A stretch of 22,378 nt of DNA from IMG/VR virus record IMGVR_UViG_3300027987_000195, positions 1-22,378 of that record; one strand, 5' to 3'. Positions 7,870-13,562 of the stretch are shown here, one piece after another. The notes below the pieces were generated by a model that saw only the letters and a list, made by a program, of their open reading frames with translations, ran no database searches and had not been told where the DNA came from. The number at the start of each line of letters is the position of its first letter. The stretch's first letter is position 1. This DNA is from a virus. The position numbers and the translations under genes are program-made.

Positions 7870-8285
7870 TCCTCACCAGGATCACGCCTTGTCCCAACAG
7901 CATGCATCATCATCGGAATCGGTTTCCGCCGCGGGAGCTTCACCTCAACCTCGAAGTCCTCGTTGATGTCCGGGCTTCCCCATACGCGGATGCATGGCTC
8001 GTTGTTCCATTTCGATGGGAACAGTGTCACCCGCTTCCCAACCCATGCGCGCACATCATCGCCAAACATGGCGCGAATGCACAGCCCGTTCGTCTTGCAG
8101 GTCACGAGCTGGAGGGGGCGCTCTCTGAACGAGATGAGCACCTTGTGTTTCTTGCCGTCTTCGCCCTCCAGTTCCTCGCGCACCACATCCGAAATTGTCA
8201 TGGTCACCTTGGCGCCCTTGAACATTCCAGCCTTTAGGAAGCGTCCAGGGTATAGGTCGTCGAACGTTGTTGGCCTGTCCACCAT
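7863..8285 (-). CDS. Conserved phage protein, probable OB-fold ssDNA-binding/recombination partner
   Basis: 140 residues. Begins with FDDLYPGRFLKAGMFKGAKV, then MTISDVVREEL, SFRERPLQLVTCKTNG and MFGDDVRAWVGKRVTLFP. From memory this pattern belongs to a widespread phage family found beside RecT/Erf or exonuclease genes and thought to bind single-stranded DNA; the beta-rich pattern fits an OB-like fold. ATG at 8285 follows the exonuclease stop after a single base, so the two are co-translated and probably act together on DNA ends. Last gene of the leftward early operon. Function is inference from context and family memory. Confidence 0.75.
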   Translation of the reverse strand: MVDRPTTFDDLYPGRFLKAGMFKGAKVTMTISDVVREELEGEDGKKHKVLISFRERPLQLVTCKTNGLCIRAMFGDDVRAWVGKRVTLFPSKWNNEPCIRVWGSPDINEDFEVEVKLPRRKPIPMMMHAVGTRRDPGEEG

Positions 8286-8286
8286 G

Positions 8287-9171
8287 TCAGAATCCTTTCA
8301 ACCCTAGATCGTCGCCATCTGCGTCATCGTCTGGCATTGCCCACCGTGGGAGCACGAGAGTCTTTGGTAGCCCGTTGCCTATCCCAGGCCACTTTCCTGC
8401 CAGCTCACACTCCTGCTTGCGTTGGAGCCATTCCCGATAGGCATCACGCCCAATATCGAGGACGTCGTCTGGAGCGATGTAGACTACGGTGTCGTGCGGT
8501 GCCTCGAACTCAGCGGCTACGATGGCGTAGCCAGGCTCAACCCCAGTGGCAGCCTTGTAGCCGTCAACGTACATTGCGGCTTGGATGTGGTAGCAATACT
8601 TCGCGACGTCGCGCTGAAAGCTCCACGTCTCCGCGCACCTTGTCCCCTTCAGGTCGACGAGATACGGGCGATCCCGGATGCTTTCGTTGAGCCAATCGAC
8701 GCGGCCGACCAACAGCGCTCCAGTCTCGATGTCGTGCCACTGTAGTGCGACCTCAGCCCGGCCGCATCCGAGGTACATCATGGCCACTTCGTCAGCGCGC
8801 ACCGATTCCGATAGCGCGATCGCAGTGCGGTAGTCGTCACGGCTGATGATGGTCTTGCCTGCATTCTCGTCGCGGAATGCCTCCCATACCTTCCCCGACC
8901 TCACAGCTTTCGTGTCCCTACCCGGCCACTTGTCTGGCATCAACACAAAGTCAGTGAGGAAGCGGCCAGGCTCGAGGACGGCGGTGTGGGAGATGTGGCC
9001 GAGGCCGGTACTGTGCGTTTGGGGGCGGGGGTGTTGCAGCCGCCAGCGGTAGTGTTTTGGCGACCTGGCCATCTCCTTCAGCGTGCTGTAGTGGTCACCT
9101 TCTAGGTCGTCGTAATCGACTGTGCCACGCTCGAGGATGCGTCCGGCTGTGGCTTCGATTGGCTTGTTCAT
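8287..9171 (-). CDS. RecE-like exonuclease (PD-(D/E)XK, DUF3799 type)
   Basis: Processive 5'-3' double-strand exonuclease expected to make 3' single strands for phage recombination. Visible core: YSTLKEMARSPKHYRW near residues 28-43 (binding helix), GHISHTAVLEP at 58-68, AEVALQW at 139-145, GRVDWL with Asp159, VDLKGT with the Asp173-x-Lys175 pair, and YHIQAAMY at 194-201. This is the full motif order of the nuclease superfamily. Length 294 is typical of the phage form. ATG 9171 overlaps the previous gene as ATGA and has GAGGT four bases upstream. No RecT or Beta annealing protein is seen, so the next gene may take that part. Confidence 0.87.
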   Translation of the reverse strand: MNKPIEATAGRILERGTVDYDDLEGDHYSTLKEMARSPKHYRWRLQHPRPQTHSTGLGHISHTAVLEPGRFLTDFVLMPDKWPGRDTKAVRSGKVWEAFRDENAGKTIISRDDYRTAIALSESVRADEVAMMYLGCGRAEVALQWHDIETGALLVGRVDWLNESIRDRPYLVDLKGTRCAETWSFQRDVAKYCYHIQAAMYVDGYKAATGVEPGYAIVAAEFEAPHDTVVYIAPDDVLDIGRDAYREWLQRKQECELAGKWPGIGNGLPKTLVLPRWAMPDDDADGDDLGLKGF

Positions 9172-9383
9172 TCGTACCTCGCCAGTTGAATACCGACATC
9201 CTGTGTTGGGTCACTGTCGCTCACGGTTGCCATACCGGTGGCGACTAGGAGAGCAATTGCGCCGTGCTCTTGCTGGTCCGAAGCAAGCTCCCAGGTCCCG
9301 TTCCTGGACGTGCGGAACGAGAGGAAGTCGTGCTCGATGCGAAGGCGCCAGTGTTGCCCGTTGAAGGTGATGTATTTGGTCAT
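9168..9383 (-). CDS. Small hypothetical early protein (71 aa)
   Basis: Begins MTKYITFNGQHWRLRIEHDF and ends with a Val/Asp-rich stretch; beta-rich appearance, no motif recognised. I chose ATG 9383 because it overlaps the preceding stop as ATGA; a longer reading from further upstream would add an Arg-rich, unlikely N-terminus. Its own stop overlaps the exonuclease start as ATGA. Sits inside the leftward early operon, so it is probably made with the recombination proteins. Function unknown. Confidence 0.7.
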   Translation of the reverse strand: MTKYITFNGQHWRLRIEHDFLSFRTSRNGTWELASDQQEHGAIALLVATGMATVSDSDPTQDVGIQLARYE

Positions 9384-9574
9384 TTGTCGTCGCTCTCTTC
9401 CTCTTCGTTGCTGCGGAAGACACGGTCGAGAATCGTGACCAGCGTTTCCGTAAGCCACGCCTCGCGTCCCTCTCCTTCAAACTCGACGTGACTTGAGTCG
9501 TTCTCGTCGTCTCCAATCACGACCTTGACCTTGGCGAAACCTGTCACGAATCCGCCTTTCGTTTGCTCGTCCAC
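9380..9574 (-). CDS. Small acidic hypothetical protein (64 aa)
   Basis: Starts at GTG 9574 with a strong ribosome site (TTAGGAGG four bases upstream), the best in the operon. That fits the fact that it follows a 186-base gap and cannot rely on coupling. The protein has an N-terminal beta-like half (GFVTGFAKVKVVIGDDEN) and a helical C-terminus (WLTETLVTILDRVFRSNEEEE) ending in Glu/Asp. No family recognised. Stop overlaps the next gene as ATGA. Part of the leftward early operon. Confidence 0.72.
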   Translation of the reverse strand: MDEQTKGGFVTGFAKVKVVIGDDENDSSHVEFEGEGREAWLTETLVTILDRVFRSNEEEESDDK

Positions 9575-9760
9575 GATGCCTCCTAACGCACGTCTGCCCG
9601 TGCGGCCTCACCACTGGAGCAGGTGACGCTTCAACCCACCCTGGGGTATCTGTGAGCTGATGGGCTCCGGGCGACGCAGCAGGCAACGTTCTAGTCGTGA
9701 GGGGGCGGGCTGAGTCGCGTTGACTCTCTGCGTCATCCGGAGGCCAATAGCCTCGACGGT
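9575..9760 (-). other. Gap inside the leftward operon; no firm gene
   Basis: 186 bases break an otherwise coupled operon. It holds a small hairpin, GAGGC-CAATA-GCCTC, at 9740-9754 just after the upstream stop codon, and a possible 42-residue frame (ATG 9736 to TGA 9608-9610) rich in Pro, Arg and Gln with no ribosome site, which I do not call as a gene. The strong ribosome site at the downstream end serves the next gene. The gap may hold an attenuator or a processing site. Confidence 0.4.
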
Positions 9761-9964
9761 CTATCCTACGGTGTAGCTCTGGTCTTCCTCGAACCCTTCC
9801 AGGTAGGCTGTCCCAGCTTCAGTCTCGTCTTCATCTGAGGCGAATGGTGGCTGATGGTCGCCATCTGCAATGACCCCAAACCGGCGGGTACTACGGAACA
9901 GTGGGAACCGGTCTCGTCGCTGGTCTTCTCGCCCGCGGTTCTTCCAATATTCAACGTCGATCAT
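9761..9964 (-). CDS. Small hypothetical early protein (67 aa)
   Basis: ATG 9964 overlaps the preceding stop as ATGA and has GGAGAT six bases upstream. The N-terminal half is basic (EYWKNRGREDQRRDRFPLFR), the C-terminal half acidic (SDEDETEAG, EGFEEDQ). No motif. A longer reading from 10075 is possible on paper but would cover the preceding small gene in another frame with an unlikely Cys/Arg sequence. Function unknown; leftward early operon member. Confidence 0.65.
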   Translation of the reverse strand: MIDVEYWKNRGREDQRRDRFPLFRSTRRFGVIADGDHQPPFASDEDETEAGTAYLEGFEEDQSYTVG

Positions 9965-10110
9965 CGTACATCTCCTTCCGCAAGAATCTTGGCAAAGTGC
10001 TTTGCTGCGCTTCGCGCCCAGCACTCCTTCATCTCCAGACCTTGGTAGACCTTCCCATTGATGGTCAGGAACCACCGCCAGTTGAGCCCATCAGGCTTCA
10101 CCTCGATCAT
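9961..10110 (-). CDS. Very small early protein (49 aa)
   Basis: Reads MIEVKPDGLNWRWFLTINGK then VYQGLEMKECWARSAAKHFA and a short acidic end. ATG 10110 overlaps the stop of the zinc-ribbon gene as ATGA and has GGGAGGG upstream; its stop overlaps the next gene in the same way. Double coupling, a strong ribosome site and a sensible amphipathic pattern make it convincing despite its size. The N-terminal half looks like a small beta-hairpin domain with Trp residues. Function unknown. Confidence 0.7.
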   Translation of the reverse strand: MIEVKPDGLNWRWFLTINGKVYQGLEMKECWARSAAKHFAKILAEGDVR

Positions 10111-10634
10111 GACGCCCTCCCCCAAGCCTCGAGCGGAGCCTCACAGCTCCTAGGTGCGAACTCCTCTTCGTTCAGCTCAAGCTCGGCCAGGCACTCGTCG
10201 CACCATTGCGTCTCGGTGGTTCCTGGTAGCTTCTTGGTGTGCGGCCTGGAGCCGCAGTGGTGGCAGAGGTCGAGGCAGGTTTGGCAGATTGGAAGCGCCG
10301 GGTGTGAGTCATCGTGAGTTACCGCTGGCTCTCCGCAGCCGTCGCAGGCAGCAACACCGGAGCCGTCGCACTTCACGCACTCGACGCGCTCGTGGTCTGG
10401 GTTGTGGTCCCAGAAACCGCCAGTACCATCGCACTCTGGGCACGGTGGGATTGGAGCAGGTGAAGGCATCGTGTCGCGCGAAGAGTCGGCGCGCGCCAGG
10501 TCCGCAAGGTGAGCGCGAGCCTCCTGATCTGCATCACGACGGCTGCCACGGGCCCAGCCCGTTGCGACGAAGCGGCCTTCGCGCAACGTGTAGCGGAAGC
10601 CATGGCCCTCCTTGATGAGCGACATCGACATCAT
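10107..10634 (-). CDS. Multi-zinc-ribbon early protein (175 aa)
   Basis: The N-terminal 50 residues form a small basic domain (GFRYTLREGRFVATGWARGS). The rest carries Cys pairs at 65/68, 86/89, 97/100, 117/120, 124/127 and 145/148. The first two pairs are in DnaJ-type context (CPECDGTGGF, CVKCDGSG), suggesting rubredoxin-like knuckles that bind two or more zinc ions. Acidic tail. Such proteins act in protein-protein or nucleic acid contacts; no chaperone J domain is present, so this is not DnaJ. ATG 10634 overlaps the preceding stop as ATGA and has GGAGGG upstream. Early leftward operon. Confidence 0.75.
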   Translation of the reverse strand: MMSMSLIKEGHGFRYTLREGRFVATGWARGSRRDADQEARAHLADLARADSSRDTMPSPAPIPPCPECDGTGGFWDHNPDHERVECVKCDGSGVAACDGCGEPAVTHDDSHPALPICQTCLDLCHHCGSRPHTKKLPGTTETQWCDECLAELELNEEEFAPRSCEAPLEAWGRAS

Positions 10635-10819
10635 GACGCCCTCCGAAACTCGGTACGGCGAACGTACACCACTGCCTCATCAACCGAGATTGCGTCGCCA
10701 GAGTCGGCAACCAGCACCGCCCGCTGGTAGCGAATGGTGAGCTTCACCGACAGCAGCTTGGCTCGACGCGCTGGGCGTGGTGGGATCGGACGGGGGGGAA
10801 TGGTGGGGTGGACCTTCAT
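10631..10819 (-). CDS. First gene of leftward early operon (62 aa, unknown)
   Basis: Starts at ATG 10819 with GGAG eight bases upstream. The N-terminus is Pro/Arg-rich (PTIPPRPIPPRPARRAK), followed by a beta-like part (LLSVKLTIRYQRAVLVADSG) that ends in a basic tail. It is the first gene after the PL promoter, about 13 bases from the expected transcript start. GTG 10837 is an alternative start but lacks a ribosome site. In temperate phages this position often holds antiterminator or anti-host proteins; here nothing specific is recognised. Confidence 0.65.
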   Translation of the reverse strand: MKVHPTIPPRPIPPRPARRAKLLSVKLTIRYQRAVLVADSGDAISVDEAVVYVRRTEFRRAS

Positions 10820-10823
10820 CTCA

Positions 10824-10869
10824 TTGTCTCCTGTCACAGTTATACGACTAATTCGCAGAAGTGAGACAA
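10824..10869 (-). promoter_or_regulatory. Leftward early promoter PL with operator
   Basis: On the minus strand TTGTCTCA (10869-10862) is followed after 17 bases by TATAAC (10844-10839), a good -10 box; the expected start is near 10832. The element aligns with the rightward promoter at 11526 with the same spacing and about 21 of 30 identical bases, including CGAAT and GTC. TTGTCTC at one end and GAGACAA (10830-10824) at the other form a 7-bp inverted repeat around the promoter. Probably bound by the repressor encoded at 11102-11488. Confidence 0.65.
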
Positions 10870-10880
10870 CAAAACGACAA

Positions 10881-10905
10881 AGATAAAAAGAACGGGCAGT
10901 CGCCC
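10881..10905 (-). terminator. Intrinsic terminator downstream of repressor gene
   Basis: On the minus strand GGGC-GACT-GCCC (10905-10894) is followed by GTTCTTTTTATCT. The stem is only four base pairs, but the T-run is the clearest in the window. It would stop transcripts that leave the repressor gene before they enter the PL operon, keeping immunity and early expression separate. Confidence 0.45.
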
Positions 10906-11101
10906 AAGTGAGACAGCACGTGACATAGCGTCATTCGTCTCCATCGTGAATGGATGGGACTATTGTTGGATGCTGTTGTGTGCGATCGGAGGGTGCGACG
11001 CTGGGGGGCGTAAGCTGACTATCTACTTCCGCAGCATGAGTAAACTCGCCCTATGGCGTGTCATTGTGCTGGAGACAGATGCAGAGTTGGAAGCCGCGGT
11101 A
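10906..11101. other. Intergenic region with extra operator copy
   Basis: 196 bases between the repressor stop and the terminator. On the minus strand it holds a third operator-like copy, CTGTCTCACTT, at 10918-10908, which matches the PL copy over ten bases but has no -10 box. The rest shows no ribosome site followed by a good frame on the minus strand. A plus-strand frame that starts at ATG 11036 runs antisense into the repressor gene and is not called here. Confidence 0.4.
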
Positions 11102-11488
11102 TCAGCGGCTCGAGCCATTAACCTCAGCCGCCAGGGACTCGATCCGCTCGATCCACCACGCCAGTGGACGGTCTGTCCCAGGGTCAATAGCGCGAAGCCG
11201 AGCAATAGCTACCTCAGGGAATTGCAGAGCCCGCGCCGCCTGCTCAGCTCTGACCCTGTTGGGGTAGACGTCGATGGGTGACTCATGAGCTCGCATTGGC
11301 CCCTCACCAGTCATCAGCCAGTGGATGGAACATCCAGTGGCCTCTGCTATCTTCTGAGCGGAGTGCTGGGACAGGGTCGCGTCAGGACGCTTGAACCGGT
11401 AGACGTGGGTTCGATTGAGTCCAACCTCAGCGACGGTGAGACCAGCCTCACTAGCAGCCAGGGCTATTCTCTCGAAGATCGTCTGCAT
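11102..11488 (-). CDS. Phage repressor, CI-like, helix-turn-helix
   Basis: Likely maintains lysogeny by blocking PL and PR. The N-terminal 60 residues have an XRE/CI-type pattern: SEAGLTVAEVGLNRTHVYRF (helix-turn-helix), LSQHSAQKIAEATGCSIHWL and the common TGEGP that follows in phage repressors. The C-terminal half is helical and lacks a LexA/CI peptidase signature (no Ser-Lys pair context), so RecA-driven self-cleavage is not expected. Divergent from a Cro-like gene across 74 bases. ATG 11488 directly abuts a perfect 18-bp palindrome and has no ribosome site, suggesting leaderless or repressed translation. Confidence 0.82.
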   Translation of the reverse strand: MQTIFERIALAASEAGLTVAEVGLNRTHVYRFKRPDATLSQHSAQKIAEATGCSIHWLMTGEGPMRAHESPIDVYPNRVRAEQAARALQFPEVAIARLRAIDPGTDRPLAWWIERIESLAAEVNGSSR

Positions 11489-11505
11489 GTCGCAAGCTTG
11501 CGACA
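11488..11505. promoter_or_regulatory. Perfect 18-bp palindrome at repressor start
   Basis: TGTCGCAAGCTTGCGACA is its own reverse complement and overlaps the first base of the repressor start codon. A protein dimer (repressor or Cro) binding here would control repressor transcription. It differs from the TTGTCTCA sites, so it may belong to the second regulator. In RNA it would form a hairpin that hides the start. Confidence 0.6.
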
Positions 11506-11525
11506 GAGTTGTCCTGAATTTCGGG

Positions 11526-11563
11526 TTGTCTCATGTTTACGAATCTGTCATAGATTAGAGACA
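11526..11563 (+). promoter_or_regulatory. Rightward early promoter PR with operator
   Basis: TTGTCTCA (11526-11533) is followed after 17 bases by TAGATT (11551-11556), at the same spacing as in PL, with CGAAT (11540-11544) and GTC conserved between. The expected start falls near 11563, the A of the Cro-like start codon, so the transcript could be leaderless. TGTCTC (11527-11532) and GAGACA (11558-11563) form an inverted repeat around the promoter. Confidence 0.6.
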
Positions 11564-11781
11564 TGGCAGCCAACGACATGGGAGCACGTCTGAAGGCCGA
11601 GCGGGAACGGTTAGGAATGACCGTGGCGCAGCTCGCAGAGCGAAGTGGTATCCATCGCGGTCTCATCTACCGAATTGAAGCCGGCAACGAGGCCTCGTCA
11701 GCCACACTGAGACGACTTGCTGCTGTGGGGGTCAGAGTGACCACTCTGCTCGCCCCCGCAAGGGAGCAGGTAGCAGAATGA
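11563..11781 (+). CDS. Cro-like helix-turn-helix protein (72 aa)
   Basis: Small XRE-family DNA-binding protein: RLKAERERLGMTVAQLAERS followed by GIHRGLIYRIEAGNEASSAT covers the five helices of the fold, and a Val/Leu-rich end completes it. First gene of the rightward early operon and divergent from the repressor, the standard Cro position. No ribosome site precedes ATG 11563; the predicted transcript starts there. A methionine at residue 6 could serve as an alternative start. The stop overlaps the next small gene as ATGA. Likely lowers repressor synthesis during lytic growth. Confidence 0.82.
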   Translation: MAANDMGARLKAERERLGMTVAQLAERSGIHRGLIYRIEAGNEASSATLRRLAAVGVRVTTLLAPAREQVAE

Positions 11782-11894
11782 AAACGTTACTATGGCGCGT
11801 AGTGTGGACCGTTTGCGTTCACACGCTCACTCCATCCTCTCGAGTACTCGAGTGGGTAGAGACCAACTACCTGCAGGTGTTGGGGTGTCCATGA
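11778..11894 (+). CDS. Mini-gene coupled on both sides (38 aa)
   Basis: ATG 11778 overlaps the Cro-like stop, and its own TGA overlaps the excisionase-like ATG 11891, both as ATGA. It encodes MKTLLWRVVWTVCVHTLTP and then SRVLEWVETNYLQVLG. The N-terminus is hydrophobic with two Trp. It may be a real small protein, or just a translated leader that carries ribosomes from the Cro-like gene to the next one. A ribosome site (GGAGCAGG) lies ahead of its ATG. Confidence 0.5.
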   Translation: MKTLLWRVVWTVCVHTLTPSSRVLEWVETNYLQVLGCP

Positions 11895-12247
11895 CAATCC
11901 TCACGGTCGTCCACGTGGCTGAGTGGCTCAAGGTGAGCAGGCGTCGGGCGACTGCGATCATGCGTGAGGCAGGAGCGTGGGGGGAGCGGCACAAGCTTAT
12001 GGTGAGCGAGGAGGCGATCGAAAAATGGGTACGAGAAAACGAGCGCAAGACCGTGGGCTCTTCCAGCGTGAAAAGGGTGGGGCGTGGTACATCCGCACGG
12101 ACCCGCTCACCGGGAAGCAAATGTCTACCAAGTGCCGCACGCTCGAAGCGGCGCGACGCTGGAGAGACCAGCGAGAACTGCTTGCCGCTAATCCGGCCCA
12201 CGCAGCCGCGGAAGCCGCGGGCCTTGAGGACTGGATCGGAAGGCTAG
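11891..12247 (+). CDS. Excisionase-like winged-helix protein overlapping int (118 aa)
   Basis: The first 55 residues match an excisionase/HTH_17 domain: TVVHVAEWLKVSRRRATAIM, then GERHKLMVSEEAIEKWVREN. Start ATG 11891 is coupled to the mini-gene. It would bind near attP and steer the integrase to excision. The frame continues for another 63 codons across the integrase start, but this part is Arg/Ser/Pro-rich and looks like an out-of-frame reading. The overlap with int is 223 bases, far more than usual. The functional protein may need only the N-terminal domain, with no pressure to stop earlier. Confidence 0.72.
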   Translation: MTILTVVHVAEWLKVSRRRATAIMREAGAWGERHKLMVSEEAIEKWVRENERKTVGSSSVKRVGRGTSARTRSPGSKCLPSAARSKRRDAGETSENCLPLIRPTQPRKPRALRTGSEG

Positions 12248-13356
12248 TTGCCAGCAAGCAGGCAACGGCAAGTGAGGGGACGCTCCACTATGTCACGAAG
12301 AAGCTTGGCCACTGGTTGCGTCTCATGCCTGGCGCTCGTCTCTCTGACGTCACTCCAGACGCGGTGGATCGCTACATTGCGACCCGACGCGAGGAGGGAG
12401 TCACAGAGCACACCATCTCCAAGGAGGTGACTGTTCTCTGCCAAGTGCTCAAGCTCGCCAAGCGAGCCGGTTGCTACCCGGCAGACATTGGGGAGCTACG
12501 CCCTCTCGACCTCCATGCTGGCTACAAGCCAGTAGAGCGTTGGTTGACGGGTGTTGAGGTAACCAAGCTGCTCACGGAACTAACTGGGCACCGAGGGGCG
12601 TTTGTGGCGCTCTGTGTGGGGTTGGGGATTCGTCGCTCCGAAGCGCTGACAATGGTTCCCTCACAACTGAACCTCGACAAGTGGGAAGCATTCATTGCTG
12701 GAACGAAGACGGATGGGAGTAGGCGCTGGGTTCCAATACTATCGCCGTTCCGTGCTCTCGTAGAGGCAGCCAAGCCATACTTGCCGCTCCAGCCGTGGAA
12801 GAACCTCAGCCGTGACTTGAATGCGGCATGCCGTCGAGCTGGTGTTCCGCGCGTCACCCCCAACGACCTCCGACGCTCCCAGGCCACCATGCTTGCTGAA
12901 GCAGGAGTCCCTCCCGACGTGATCCGTCGGCTGCTGGGCCACACGACAGCCAAGCTGGTGGAGCAGGTCTACGCTCGACCTCGAGCAGCTATCCTGGGGG
13001 AGCAGGCTGAGGTCCACCTGCAGAGCGTGAGGCAGGTAGAGCCCGCTGCTAGGTGCGACAAAAACGCGACAGTCACTCTCCCCAACTTCCCGCCGACAAC
13101 GAATCTAGCGGTATTTCCGGAGCCACCTTCCGGACTCGAACCGGAGACCTATGGTTTACGAACCCACAATCCGCGCTCGTTGGGTGAGCGAAACGAGCAG
13201 AAAACCCCGCGAATCCGGCTAAACCTCCTGACCGGAACGCGCATCAACGTAGCCAAGCGCGCCCCTAGCGTGCTGGTAGCTGCTACAGAAACGCGACAGT
13301 CGCTCAACCGCCTAGCCCTCGCCTACGCGGCCGCTTCGGTGGGGGTGCTGGCGTGA
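12025..13356 (+). CDS. int: Tyrosine integrase with attP core in its 3' part
   Basis: Site-specific recombinase for phage integration. N-terminal arm-type and core-binding domains (to about residue 165), then the catalytic domain with Arg203 (GIRRSEAL), Lys228 (GTKTDG), Arg283 (NDLRRS, with Asn280 where His is usual), His306 (LLGHTT) and Tyr316 (VYARP). Residues 365-379 are encoded by a tRNA-like core, followed by about 64 further basic residues. Integration at that core would replace this tail, as described for Mx8 IntP. Start ATG 12025 has GAGGAGG ten bases upstream; earlier in-frame ATGs lack this. The stop overlaps the next gene as GTGA. Confidence 0.92.
   Translation: MGTRKRAQDRGLFQREKGGAWYIRTDPLTGKQMSTKCRTLEAARRWRDQRELLAANPAHAAAEAAGLEDWIGRLVASKQATASEGTLHYVTKKLGHWLRLMPGARLSDVTPDAVDRYIATRREEGVTEHTISKEVTVLCQVLKLAKRAGCYPADIGELRPLDLHAGYKPVERWLTGVEVTKLLTELTGHRGAFVALCVGLGIRRSEALTMVPSQLNLDKWEAFIAGTKTDGSRRWVPILSPFRALVEAAKPYLPLQPWKNLSRDLNAACRRAGVPRVTPNDLRRSQATMLAEAGVPPDVIRRLLGHTTAKLVEQVYARPRAAILGEQAEVHLQSVRQVEPAARCDKNATVTLPNFPPTTNLAVFPEPPSGLEPETYGLRTHNPRSLGERNEQKTPRIRLNLLTGTRINVAKRAPSVLVAATETRQSLNRLALAYAAASVGVLA
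13062..13074 (+). repeat. Left copy of direct repeat beside attP
   Basis: AAACGCGACAGTC, repeated exactly at 13289-13301. Both copies are preceded at a short distance by GCTGCTA and followed by a base plus CTC. The pair flanks the attP core (about 45 bases to its left and 127 to its right), as arm-type integrase sites do. A partial copy (ACGCGACAGT) is at 13884-13893. Confidence 0.55.
13119..13162 (-). other. attP: Probable attP core: 3' half of a tRNA-Thr(CGT) gene
   Basis: On the minus strand the sequence runs from an anticodon loop (TTCGTAA) through ACCAT, a variable loop, a perfect T-arm (TCCGG-TTCGAGT-CCGGA) and an acceptor strand AGGTGGC plus TCC. There is no D-arm or 5' acceptor strand, and the base before the loop does not pair, so it is a half tRNA, the typical identity block shared with the host target gene. 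Anticodon CGT implies tRNA-Thr. The CCA end reads CCG here. It lies entirely in the integrase coding sequence. Confidence 0.78.
13289..13301 (+). repeat. Right copy of direct repeat beside attP
   Basis: Exact second copy of AAACGCGACAGTC, 227 bases from the first, still inside the integrase reading frame. Candidate arm-type integrase or excisionase binding site. Confidence 0.55.
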
Positions 13357-13562
13357 GAACGATAGCAGAGATCGTCGGCGCCGTGCAGGAGCAGCGGCCT
13401 GCGAGCGACTACGAGGTTCGTGTAGCGCTGTTGGCGATGCACAAGACTGTGTTGCTGCTGAGTGCTCACCACGAGGCAGAAGAATTCAGCCAACACATGA
13501 TGCGCTCTGCTCCTGATAAGTACCTGTTGCAGTTAGCAACTGCGCTTGTGAGGCTGTCGTGA
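13353..13562 (+). CDS. Small hypothetical protein after int (69 aa)
   Basis: GTG 13353 overlaps the integrase stop and its TGA overlaps the next GTG. The sequence is helical: a first amphipathic part (TIAEIVGAVQEQRPASDYE), then VRVALLAMHKTVLLLSAHHE and a Leu-rich C-terminus. No signal or known motif. In the prophage this gene would be separated from most of int, because the attP core lies upstream of it. Function unknown. Confidence 0.65.
   Translation: MRTIAEIVGAVQEQRPASDYEVRVALLAMHKTVLLLSAHHEAEEFSQHMMRSAPDKYLLQLATALVRLS

Noticed and set aside
7813-7900. Complete tRNA gene on the minus strand
   Set aside because: Only a T-arm and part of an acceptor strand can be drawn; no D-arm, anticodon arm or matching 5' strand.
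11036-11281. Plus-strand frame (81 residues) that runs into the repressor gene
   Set aside because: Its first 25 residues look protein-like, but there is no ribosome site, most of it is antisense to the repressor, and the end is low quality. Kept as a remote possibility only.
13110-13200. Complete tRNA-Thr gene
   Set aside because: The 5' half is missing and the anticodon stem does not pair; it is better explained as an attP identity block.
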